64,000 nt of DNA from positions 15,272,641 to 15,336,640 of the forward strand of contig NC_080060.1 of assembly GCF_026212465.1 (NCBI RefSeq). Reading direction: 5' to 3'. A program made the position numbers and the translations under genes. Origin of the DNA: Amaranthus tricolor. Its lineage: Eukaryota > Streptophyta > Magnoliopsida > Caryophyllales > Amaranthaceae. This document shows positions 1 through 10,821 of the stretch, piece by piece. Below the pieces are notes generated by a model. It was not told the DNA's origin. It ran no database searches and saw nothing but the letters and a program-made list of their open reading frames with translations. The first letter of the stretch is position 1, and the number at the start of each line of letters is the position of its first letter.

Positions 1-35
1 TTGAGGCTAAGGAATTACAGAAACAAGTAGAAGAG

Positions 36-932
36 TTGTTAGCTAGAGGGTATGTTAGGGGGAGTCTAAGTCCATGTGTTGTACCTACACTTTTAGTTCC
101 TAAGAAAGATGGTTTATGGAGAATGTGTGTAGATAGCAGGAGTGTGAATAACATTACTGTTAAGTACAAATTCCCTATGCCTAAGCTAGATGACATACTG
201 ATCTATAGTGGTACAGTGAGAGAACACCTTGAGCACCTTAGGAAATTATTTGAAGTCTTGAGGAAGCAACAACTTTATGGGAAAATAAAAAAGTGTGCTT
301 TCATGTTATCAGAGGTGAATTTCCTAAGATTTATCATTGGGAAGGAAGGAATTAAGGTAGATCCTGTCAAAGTAGGGGCAATTACCACCTGGCCTACACC
401 TACAACCATCACACATGTTAGGTCCTTTCATGGGTTAGCATCATTCTATAGAAGATTCATTAAGAACTTTAGTTCTATTATGTCACCCTTAGCAGAATGC
501 ACAAAGAAAGGGGTTTTTGAGTGGACTATTGAGGCTCAAGCAGCCTTTGAGCAGATTAAGGGATTGATGTGTAAGGTACCTATTCTAAGACTACCAGACT
601 TCACTAAACCCTTTAAGGTTGAGTGTGATGCCAGTGGAAAAGGGATTGGAGTTATGTTGATACAAGAAGGAAGACCTGTTGCCTACTTTAGTGAGAAGCT
701 AAATGGTAGTAGACTTAATTATTCTACCTATGACAGAGAGTTTTATGCTATAATTAGGGCAATAGAAACATGGTCACACTACTTGAAAGTCCAACCCTTT
801 ATCCTACACTCAGACCATGAATCACTCAAGCACATTAATGGCCAAAGTAAGTTGAACTCTAGGCATGGTAAGCGGGTAGAATTCCTCCAGTCCTTCACAT
901 TCTCAACTTTATCCTACATTCCAAATTCTTGA
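36..932 (+). pseudogene. Ty3/gypsy pol fragment: internally deleted reverse transcriptase + RNase H
   Basis: The open frame opens with the RT N-terminal part (VPKKDGLWRMCVDSRSVN), then jumps directly from PMPKLDD to ILIYSGTVREHLEHL. The palm core, including the first catalytic Asp and the residues leading to YxDD, is therefore missing (roughly 70 codons judged from family layout). What follows is the usual thumb/connection (VDPVKVGAITTWPTP, FHGLASFYRRFI) and a full RNase H with CDAS, DREFYA and HSDH acidic residues. The frame ends where the integrase N-terminus should begin. This is a dead remnant; the element's 5' half lies outside the window. Lineage beyond Ty3/gypsy is not certain. Confidence 0.93.
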
Positions 933-1612
933 GCACCTTTTGGACTAGCCTATGGACTATGTTGGGTACTAAGTTGTTGTTTAGCACTGGATATCATCCT
1001 CAAACGGATGGACAGACAGAGGTAACAAATAGAACCTTGGGAAATATATTAAGAACATTAGTTAAGAAAAACACCAAGGATTGGGATGAAAAATTAGTCC
1101 ATGCTGAATTTGCATATAACAGATGCCCCAACCTGACTACTAAGTACTCACCATTTGAATGTGTATATGGCTTTAATCCTATGATTCCTACTACTTTAGT
1201 GTGTTTGCCATTGCAGGAACGAGGAACATGGAGTGTAGAGAAGCAAGTTGCTGAAGCACAAAGAATACATGCCCAAGTTCAGAACAACATTATGCAAGCC
1301 AATGACAAATACAAGCAAAAAGCAGACAGAGGATTCAAGGATGCAAGGAGCTTCAAGGTGGAAGACTATGTATGGGTGCACTTAAGAAAAGACAGATTTC
1401 CTAAGCATGGAAGCAACAAGCTCAAGTCCATGGCAGATGGACCTTTTTAGATCATCGCTCAAGCACGAGACAATGCTTTTACAGTGGACTTGCCTGCTAG
1501 CTATGGTGTATCTCCCACATTCAACATCGGGGACCTAGCACCTTACTACACAGACTTACAATTGAAGGCAATTCCTTTTCAAGAAGGGGGGATTGAGCCA
1601 AATCAACCAGGC
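929..1612 (+). pseudogene. Ty3/gypsy integrase C-terminal half and tail
   Basis: The sequence begins inside the integrase core ([21 protein letters not shown] with the third catalytic acidic residue, then [14 protein letters not shown]) and continues through the conserved [23 protein letters not shown] block. The HHCC zinc finger and the first two catalytic Asp residues are absent. A second internal deletion therefore fused the RNase H end to the integrase middle. An in-frame TAG at 1448-1450 interrupts the GPF-IIAQARDNAFTVDLP segment; the same frame then reads on to the element's C-terminal tail and a TAA near 1612. Confidence 0.9.
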
Positions 1613-2590
1613 TAAGATGAAGGTAGCAACAAAGATCCAAGGGAACCAATGGACAACAACAACAGCATTGAGAATGATCACAGTCTTAGTGATTCTGTTT
1701 CTGCATTTGGCTCTACATTTGGTCCCGCATTACGTCCATCAACACTGAATCGTGATGTTTTTAATTCAAGCCAAGATAGCCAAAGAAAGGATGAACTAAT
1801 TATGGAAAGACAAATACAAAAGAACAAACAAGAGAAGCCAACAGCAGCAATAGAACAGGAGAAATCAGACATGCAGCAGAGTCTGATCAACCTTGCTGAC
1901 CAGGCCACCTTGACAGAGCCGTCCAGACAAAACCTAAGATCGTGGGATGACGTGGAGGGCAGAAATGGAATCTCCATACACGGACCTTGCTGTCATGGTC
2001 CAAGAGTGCTCCTAACATTCATGGGAAGGGCACAAGAAACAGGGCCAAAGGTCACGTAGTCAGCAGATACCCTGACAGGCGTTATATTAGTTTCTATTTG
2101 TTCTGTTTTATTTTAATAAGCACATGCACATCACGTGGACAATATGACCGTTATAGGTAGTTGCTTGACGTGTATTTTTTCCTTGCTTTGATCATGTATC
2201 CTAGGCCTATATATAGATGGCTTAATCATTGTAAAAACCAAGTTTTATGAATCTTAATTTCAGAAATTTCATTAAGTGATTTTTCTTTCAATTGCTGTGC
2301 AATTGGGTTACCAAGGGTCAGTCTACCCTTCAAGGTTGTGCGTGTTCTTGTGTGTTCATCAAGACACCACTCCACCCTATCCAAAGACACTGATAACTCC
2401 ATTGGAGATCAACGGAGGAAGCCTAGAATCGTGTTGAATTGAAGCCTGGCAGTCCAGTTCAGTCGAGACATTCTCTGCGCCAGTTCTTGGAATATCCCTC
2501 GTATTTTGAATCAAATCTGATTTCATGCGTTGAATCCTTCATTCACCACACATGATTGGATCACATTTTTAAGGGTCTATAAGATAGAAT
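1613..2590 (+). mobile_element. 3' spacer and probable 3' LTR of the Ty3/gypsy remnant
   Basis: This is DNA downstream of the pol end. It includes a 136-codon reading frame at 1649-2059 of biased composition (Ser/Gln/Lys-rich) that I do not assign to a domain. LTR-like regulatory sequence follows: a TATA-like CCTATATATAG near 2208 and an R/U5-like stretch. There is no second LTR copy in the window, so boundaries and TSD cannot be set. The right limit is an estimate. Confidence 0.5.
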
Positions 2591-2859
2591 CTTCACAGGG
2601 CCCCAAAATTTATGAGATAAATTTGTTAAGTAAATCTGTTTGTTGGTAATATTTAGTCATTCTTATCATTAACTAGTTGATACACTTTGTTTTTATCAAT
2701 ATAATGCATTATTTTAACTTTTTAAAAATTATAAAAACATGAATATATGGATTGTGATGATTCAAATAAATATTAATTTTGACTATAGTCTAATTAGTGA
2801 CTTCTGCTTAGTCGAGCTAAGTATTTTGGGCTCTTTCACTTACAATCAAAAAAGTTTTG

Positions 2860-3100
2860 GAAGAATTGGGTCTTGTCTCAGTTACAAAAAGTACCGTCTT
2901 CCTCTAGCAAGGTCTTGAGATCGATTCACAACTAGCAGTCCTCTTTCCCAGCCTACCCCATAATAACAAAAAAAGGGTTCCCATAACAACTTCAACTCAT
3001 GTATCAACGGTTGTGGGCACAAGTTAATCTTTTGTTTAGTATTGCTAGGACCAAGCATGATCACCAATTTGAACATATATTTCTTCTTCATGCATATCCA
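2860..3100 (+). repeat. SINE-like, tRNA-derived segment (A box / B box pair)
   Basis: An A-box-like TTGTCTCAGTT at 2873-2883 is followed 35 bp later by GATCGATTC at 2919-2927. The latter fits the RNA polymerase III B-box consensus GWTCRANNC, preceded by GGTCTTGA as in a tRNA variable loop/T arm. Spacing matches a tRNA gene, but no cloverleaf can be drawn, so this looks like the head of a tRNA-derived SINE. No clear 3' tail or TSD was found. The same arrangement occurs three times at 21717-22438. Confidence 0.45.
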
Positions 3101-4880
3101 TGGAGGAAGTTTGTATGGAGTTATGATGACGAGTGAAGATGAATATTATTGACCCGAACTACCAAATGGGTTGAAACCACATGTACACAAACCCATTATC
3201 ACATTTCTTATCTCCCTCACAAAGTCTGGATGTATTAGGTTGAATATTGACCATGCTTCGGTGTTTAATTGGTGAGACATCTCTTCATCTTCCAAATGGT
3301 GCTCAACGTGCCACCTCATGTGACTAGCAGTATTCTTAGAAGCACATTATCATGGTAACTTGGAGCAAAAAGGAAAGAACTGAAACTGTTTTCTAAGAGT
3401 TTTCTCATAATTGTTGTCTATTATCCACCTAGAAAGTCCACAAATCTCACAATTAGTCACCTTCGCTCCGCACACCAATATATCATGCAACCATTAAGAC
3501 AAAAATCAATTTTTTTTCAATCAGCAATCAGGTAAGCTTTAAATTCTGGAACCCATCTTCTTATTGACATCAGTAAAAGAAAATAGATAAAATAAATTTG
3601 AAGGATGAAATAGATCAAACCCAAATCGGAAACAAAGATAAATGCTCAATATCAGAATCAACAATGATGTGTTGAACACAAAAAAAATGAATCAGATTAT
3701 AAAGTGAAAATCAATGAATCAACTTATAAACAAATCATAGAAAAAATTTAGAGCATACTCATATCATGAACAAGAATTCTTGCAATCCATATAACTGAAA
3801 ATTACTTCAGAGGAAAGCAAGGGAAAAACTCATATTCGACTAAAAACCTTAAAAATCAAACCAAAAGTTACTTTAGAAAAGAGCATGAGAGGCGAGTTTT
3901 GGTAGAAGATAACCCATAGACTTGAAATTTGGAGAGAGAGAGAGAGTGGAGGTAGTGAGAAAACAGAAAAAAGGCAAGTATTCTAAAGTTAGGGTTAAGA
4001 AGATTATATATGGAGGGAATTGTTCATCATTTATGATAAATCTTCAACAAGCTAAAAAAATTGGGTGGGGATGAGTAAGGGTTCACTGAGGTAATAAATG
4101 GAAGAGAGTGATTAGAAGTGGGCTAGTGGGTAGTTATAAAGTTAATAAAGGTACTTCTTTTACCAAATATAGTAAGAGTGCAAGTAAAAGAGCATTGCTA
4201 AAAAATGGAAAATGGTGCAAGTAAAAAACGAGGAGGAAATATTAATTTTGTTATTGCTAATGTTCATTAGCAAGAATAATAATATATTACAAAATAAAAA
4301 TAAAAAATAAAAATACATAATATATTTTGACATTTGATTTGGTGATAAATCTAAATTTTACGCTATATTAGGTAACCCAATTAATATTTATATAATTAAA
4401 ATTTTAGAATATGATATATTAGGTAACACAATTAATATTTATAAAATTAATTTCATAATTAGTAATAAAATAATATGACCCAATCCGACCCGATACATTA
4501 AATGCCTCTAGTAATAACCACCAACATTCATTACGATGATTTAATGATTTTTACATTAATAGTTTAGGATGTGGCAGATGGTAGATGATATAATACTGAA
4601 TTTGAATAAAACTCTTAATCATAATAAACATTGAGAATGTTGATCTAATTTTGATGTAGCTATAATTTCAAATGGGAAAGAAAAAATATGATGATAGTGG
4701 ATTCTCAACAAAAGGTGATTTTTCTCAAGAGGAGACGAATGCGAAGTTATCTGTTATAGTCATGCTTTTGTAACATGGATTAAAAGAAAATCGAACATGG
4801 GCTATTAAGCAAGGAGTGTTATACGCTGAAGTTCCGTCGTTCTATGCTTGGAAGATTGGTTGTTGGGTAGTTGATGTGCT
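3100..4880. other. AT-rich intergenic DNA, no gene seen
   Basis: There are no coding segments with recognisable homology and only short chance reading frames. A (GA)n tract lies near 3935-3950. The region may contain decayed elements, but no inverted or direct terminal repeats could be paired. Confidence 0.5.
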
Positions 4881-6480
4881 CGTTTTTGAGCACGTTTACG
4901 ACCTTGTTGTAGTACCAAGTCTTGCAATTTAAATTGATAATATGCACATTACGCATTATTTTACCTTGTTCTTGTCTTCGGGTTGTTTCATGGTTATTTC
5001 AGGTGGTTTGGAAGACTTCAAGGTCAATGGCGATGTGTTCAAGGCTTGGACACTCTTATCGAGGTTTAGACGTGCTTATCAGAGCTTTGGTACGCATTTC
5101 TATGGTTTTCCTAGAGTCCCATAGAGTTCAAAAGATACTTTGAAGATACAAATTGGCTATGAGATGCTCTGATTCGACCGAATCAAACATCCATTTGGTT
5201 GAATGGTGTTCAGCTCGGGTGAATGAGCCTCCATTCGATCAAATTGAGTTGCTGCTTGATAGGGGTTCAGAGTCGTAGTCCTATAATCGTTGATGATTTG
5301 ACTAAGTCTGCTCTATACAATAATTTTATTATACACCTTAAATACTCCCAATGACTAGCATTAGTGGTAAGTAAGGGGTCGATCCACAAGGAAATGCTTA
5401 TGTGACAAGTAGAATTTTTATGACAATGAAGATTTTCGGGATTTGGTTTGGTGAGTTATAAAAACAATTTATGATTCAAATTTCAAAAAATAAAGTAAAG
5501 ACTAGAGTTTGGGGAGTTAACTTCTTGATTTACTAAAGGGATGGGTTGAAAATATATTTTTAATCAAGTTTTATGATGAGAAAAGTCTTTCTATTTTAGT
5601 TCCACAACTTCTGGGCATAGGAACTATACACATAATTCATCATATCATCCATGGGTTTTGCAATAGACTAAAAAAGAAGTTATAGTTTAGCCTACTACCC
5701 TCAACTATGGAGGGGTTGAGAATCAAAATAATGAGAACAAAGGCTTTAATATTCAAATGATACAAATACTCCACATTAAGTTGCACGCTTAAACCCACAA
5801 AATTCTGGAATATCTAAGTACTTTGATTGATTACCAAATGAAAACCACTTCTAACTACTAGTATTGATGAACTAATTAAATTACAACTTAAAGCTTGAAA
5901 CAAGGAATGAAAACGCTAAAGGAAGTGTTTGCATGAAGACTAGACAAGTTTCTGAACTTAAGAACTACTTAAAACACATTAAAGGGTGAATATGCAAAGG
6001 AAGAAGAGAGGATGAAGCTAAGTTCAGCTTGTGAGATGATGCTTGTATCCTTTCCTTCAGAAATTTGGAGTATTTATAGCCAATTTGATGAGCTTTGCCA
6101 CTTGCTTTCATGATGATTACAATGGTAGTCCAACAAGCAACCCCCTTCATCATTAGTAGCAGGTGAACAAGAGTTGGATGGTTGAAGCACGCAAGGGGAA
6201 AGATTGGAGGAAGCATGAGGCAAGAAATCACGGGCCAAAAAGCAAACAGTGATCCGCAGACCTAAAACAGTCGGGTCGACTGGTCCTGGTCGACCAGTCG
6301 ACTGATTTATACTTGCTGTGCTACGTCTTTGAAATGGCATAACTTGGTCGTTTCTTATCGGAAATGGGCATGTGACCAGTCGTTTCAAAGCTAAAGGACC
6401 CAACTTTAAGTTACAATAAATATATATACCAAATTTTAATTTTGGTGAAGGATATGATCACTTTAATTGGACCCTTGTGT
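4880..6480 (+). repeat. LTR-like / non-autonomous retroelement relic
   Basis: Non-coding sequence has retroelement flavour. An ATTCG..CGAAT-type motif cluster lies at 5168-5245, followed by the segment around 5345-5400 (actagcattagtggtaagt, then ggggtcgatccacaagg), which resembles leader or LTR DNA of plant retroelements. A GTCGAC-rich inverted repeat lies at 6273-6302. The stretch 6325-6391 is closely similar to 22559-22628, just upstream of the 3' LTR of the complete element at 16569-23488. No pair of LTRs could be delimited. Confidence 0.35.
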
Positions 6481-7101
6481 ATTTGATGATCGAAAAGTGT
6501 AGCTTTGCTTTGGATGGGCTTCTTTTCATTAACTTGACTTCCCTTTTGTCACCAACGTAGTTCCTAAGGTCACCAAGTCTCCGAGAGTAAGAGGATAAAT
6601 ATAATTAGTGCTTGTGACGGCATAAATATGTACCAAAAGAGTAAAATCCTTATGCTTTGGACTGAAACCATATATCAAACATGGCTCCAACAAAATTTGC
6701 GGGTGTTCAGAAAAAAGGGTGCCCCTGCTGTCTATTTTGCTTCTAGATTTATTTTTCATGTAGCTTCTAGACTTGATAATAAGTGTAAGAATTTGCTCAT
6801 TGTGTAGTTAGGGTGCAGTTTGGTTGTGCTTGTCTTGTTCGATGTTTGCTTTGTGTTGCTTCCCTTTCGTGTTTTAGGAAGCGTTTTTCTTTTATAGCCT
6901 AGGTTGTAAAAGGTTTCTTTTGGAGTTAATATATTCCTCTTTTAGCTGGCAAAAAAAAGTAAAATCCTCGAAAATAAGCATAAATGGAATAAATCAAAAG
7001 AATAAAGCATAGGATGGCATAAATATGAGTGAAAATTAGGGGATAAAATGTACATAAATCATTCGTATCACTGCTCCTGATTAAAAAGCTTGGAAAAATT
7101 T

Positions 7102-8318
7102 ATTTTTTTTTTTTTGCGAAAAGGTAAGTAGTATTAGAACAGTTTTTTGCGAAAAGGTAAGTAGTATTAGAACAGAAAAAACTGTACAAGAGTACCAGAA
7201 CATACAATAGGAACATCAACCACCCTTGGTCTTAGTGACTTTAATAGCATCATTCTCTAACCCTGAAGCCACCTTCTAGGAAGGGTTCAAAAGGGAAGAG
7301 CAATCATGTGCTGGCCACTAAGAGAGCACATCACCAACCAAAAACAACTAGCTTAAGACGAATACAAACCAGTTTTTATCAGTACAAGATACTTTCTTAG
7401 GCATTACACTAACAATTCGCCAGTAAACCTCTTTAGTGACTCTCTCAACAGTGCTTTGGTGACTTGCTATGCATTTCCGCCAGACTGCAGCATTCCTTTG
7501 CTTCCAAATGTTGTACATTAGAGCAGCATAGGTGCACTGGATCACTCTCCTTCGAAACCTGCCATTACATGGTTTTTGCAGCCAAGTACTGAGCTGGGTC
7601 AAGTCCGCTATTGAGACATTAATCCCAATTTGGTCCTCCAACAGTTTCCTGCAGGTAGAGGCATAAGGACAAGTAATGAAAATATGTTCACAAGTTTCAA
7701 GCTCCTGTTCACACAGAGGACAAAGCTCATCTGTTTGAATCTGCATCTTTTTCAGCCTGTCCTTTGTCTGGACTCTCCTCCATATCACTAGCCAACATAA
7801 GAAGCTATGTTTAGGGATGTTGAGATTATTCCAAACCCATCCTGCCCAATCAACTTCTTGTCCTTCCCCTCTTAGCCATTTATAGCCACTAGAGGTCGTG
7901 TATCTTTTATGCTGAAACACCCATTTGTTGCCATTGTAACCACTTCTGAATCTATCTTTAACTTGGCATAATTGCTTCCAATACCAACTGGCAGCCGAAG
8001 TTGGGGAGTAGCTCTTCCAATCCTTGTCTTTCAGATAAATATGGTTGATCCATTTTACCCACAAGTTATCAGCCTTACTAGCAATGGACCATACATACTT
8101 ACCTAGCAACGCTAAATTCCAGGCATGGCTCTCTTTCAGCCCCAGTCCTCCTTCTCTTTTTTTTCTACATATCAAGTCTCAGGCAACTAAGGGGGTCTTG
8201 TGGCTGGCGACCTTACCACCCCATAAGAAATTCCTGCAGGCACTAATGACTCCCTCAATAACCTGTTTAGGAAGAATGAAGATGGAGGACCAATAACAGT
8301 GCATACTCAACAGGACAG
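7102..8318 (-). mobile_element. 5'-truncated L1-type LINE insertion with 15-bp TSD
   Basis: The insertion is bounded by a perfect 15-bp duplication AGCTTGGAAAAATTT at 7087-7101 and 8319-8333. On the minus strand it ends in a poly(A) tail, seen as a T-run at about 7103-7116, as expected of target-primed reverse transcription. Only the 3' part of ORF2 is present. Next to the tail, a 33-bp segment (tttttgcgaaaagg...agaacag) is tandemly duplicated at about 7112-7175. The intact long TSD and near-intact frame suggest a fairly recent insertion. Confidence 0.9.
7348..8318 (-). pseudogene. LINE ORF2 C-terminus: end of RT and zf-RVT domain
   Basis: The minus-strand frame contains the plant L1 RT tail (ILPKQVIEGVISACRNFLWGG, then CRKKREGGLGLK, where the 5' end is lost) and the zf-RVT domain. 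In zf-RVT, WVWNNLNIPKHSFLCWLV precedes a zinc-binding CPLCEQELETCEHIFITCPYA block. The endonuclease and RT catalytic domains were never copied because of 5' truncation. The frame is interrupted once, near 8176, between KTPLVA and the downstream reading frame. It cannot be mobile on its own. Confidence 0.92.
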
Positions 8319-8333
8319 AGCTTGGAAAAATTT

Positions 8334-10230
8334 TAGAAGAGGCGAATGATGCCCTATTCGGTCGAATGAGATACATTCGGGCGAATGGCAAAGTTATTCG
8401 GTCAAATGGATGCTTGAACCTCAATTTGGCTTCAACATTGCTGGAAAGAATGAATGACACACCATTCAATCGAATAGATGCTCATTCAGTCAAATGAGAG
8501 GTCCAATCGGCCAAATGGACCTGCTGCGCATAAATTGATTTTTTTGCAAACTGAATTTGAGGGCTATTTTAGGGGTTTCTTTCCCTTTTGTTCTTAGGCT
8601 AAAAATACACCCCTATTTCTATATAAACCTCTATGCCTACTATGAGAGCTACTTGCATCATGTTAGAACATCAATCCTTTATGATTTCATTTACATTTCT
8701 TGCCCTGGATTAGTTTAAGCTTTCTTTGATGCTTTTCTTTGTTGCTTTTCTCTATATTTAAGTCTTATTTTCAAGCTTTATATTTGGATTCAAGTTCCTT
8801 TCATTCAAGTACTTCATTTATGTAAATTTTATTTCTTTATCGCTTTCATGTCATTTAATGCTTTCATTCATGGTTTTGTTTGATTTCATTGCTTTCCTTA
8901 TTGTTCTTGTTCATCATTTATTGCTTTAATAGAGTAGATGTTGCTTTCATCAATTTATTGCTTTCTCTATTCCTTCTTATTGATTTCATTCTAGTTCATT
9001 TATGTCTTATTTCATAGCTTTGTTCATTGCTTATTCCCTAGTTAGTTTATATTTGAGTTAGTAGTTTTCTAAGGGGTTTTAATTAGTAAAACCCTAGGAA
9101 TGGTCTTGTTCTTCATTGTTTACGATTAGGGTTTGAGGTTAATGATGATAGTTTTTTGATATTCGATACGAATCTTTCCCTGGCACTCCTTGGGAGACAT
9201 AAGGTGATTATAAGTCGTTCGTTAGACTTGTAGGGCCATCAACTTTCTCTCGTTATCTTGAGTGTCTTGATTGGTTGTTGTTTGATCCGTCTTTACCTAG
9301 CTTATCCTTTTTCCATATCGACCTTCCTAGGGTGGAAATAATCTATCCCCGCTTGTCTTTGATCGTTTTATATCGTTTTATAAAACGATAGTGTTGGGAT
9401 TATAAATCAATAAACAGAAATAAAACAAAAATAATCTATCCCTTGACCTAGTTTATTGTTTTATAATTCCAACCCTATTAGGGTATCCAAACTCCTCTAT
9501 AACAACTCTTGTTGCTAATGAAAACAACCATACTTGAATTCCAGTTTGACATGCATTGTCCGAGCGTCTACGTACCTTTATAGCACAATTCACCGCACCC
9601 AAACTACCATGCACAATTTGACTACTAACCCCTTATGATCGAGGTCCTAACAATAGTTAAACATCAAAAACCACGTATTAGAACATGCACATACATACAC
9701 ATCATTTCATACTATTAATGCCCACTATACGTCACAAATAACAAAGGTTTAACCACTAAATTCTATTGCACACAAACATCAAAACAAATAGTAGCTTAAA
9801 TGGAGCTTTTAGCCAATTTAAGTACTCCAACGGAAAAGCTGACTTCACCATTGCATCCAGAACATCGCTCCCTTAATAAGCGTTGACTCATCGCCTGTAG
9901 TAACGACTCGTCGCTTTCCTCTGGATTATTTTCTAACAGTTTAGAACATTGGTGATGAGTTGTGGTTTTTAACAGCATCTCGTTGCTATCTCTGGAAGAA
10001 ATTGTTCATTAGTTTTTTATTTATATATACCCATTTAATTTAATTTAACTTAATTTATTTTTAATCTTATGATGATGCTTCTAATCGTTAATTCATCAGT
10101 GTAAGCCAAAAACCATGATACATTTAAATCATGTTTTTATCCAAAAGACTCAAGAACATATATACGTAAATTTTCTTTTTCATCAAAGTTCATTCATAAA
10201 CATTAAAAGTGCAATTTAAGCACACATAAT
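8334..10230 (+). other. Non-coding DNA with LTR/leader-like character
   Basis: A cluster of ATTCGGTCGAATG-like motifs lies at 8350-8515. It is followed by a TATA-like CTATATAAACCTC near 8618 and a T/C-rich, leader-like stretch to about 9300, consistent with the U3-R-U5 of an old LTR element. A perfect 18-bp palindrome ATCGTTTTATAAAACGAT sits at 9372-9389. No coding homology was seen from 9400 to 10230. Confidence 0.35.
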
Positions 10231-10440
10231 TATAAAGAAAATTGTAAATAACTGCCGCAATGTTTGAGTGTTTTGCGAATCATAGCCGCAAAGTTTTTTT
10301 TTGCGAATTACAGCCATCAAATATTAAATGTTGACAGTGTTCAGGCCACATGACCGGATCCGTACATTTTGACCTAATTTTGTCGGTTTTTACCTTTGAC
10401 TTTTCACTCTCACCCATGACTTAACCACACTAGTTAACTC
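10231..10440. repeat. Left terminal inverted repeat of MULE
   Basis: The reverse complement of this segment matches about 15100-15308 over nearly its full length. Conserved inner blocks include GTTGACAGTGTTCAGGCCAC and TTTGACTTTTCACT versus its counterpart on the right. MULE termini carry transposase-binding and promoter activity in this family. Confidence 0.88.
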
Positions 10441-10821
10441 CCAACTCCCTCATTTAATTTTTAAATAATTTACCCCCAACCACTGTAATCAATCTTCCAT
10501 CATTATTTTTGCGCACAAACCTGTACATCAATCTTCATCGCCATTGAAGCTTCTTCTCTGTCCGCCATTGTTAACCATCGAACAAGATAAGTTCTTACAC
10601 TTTTTCTCCTAAATTCTTTAAGCTTTGGGTTTTAAGGATTTTAATTGTTAAAGCATTTAGATTTTTTTTAATTTTGTTTACAATTTCTTCCCATTTCTTC
10701 CCTTTAACTTTATTTTAGGGTTGTTTGATTTTGAAATTGATTTATGTTCTGTATGTTAATTGAAATTCCAAATGCCCATTTCTAATGACTCAGTGACTTT
10801 ACCGCTCTTTCATGGTGGCAG

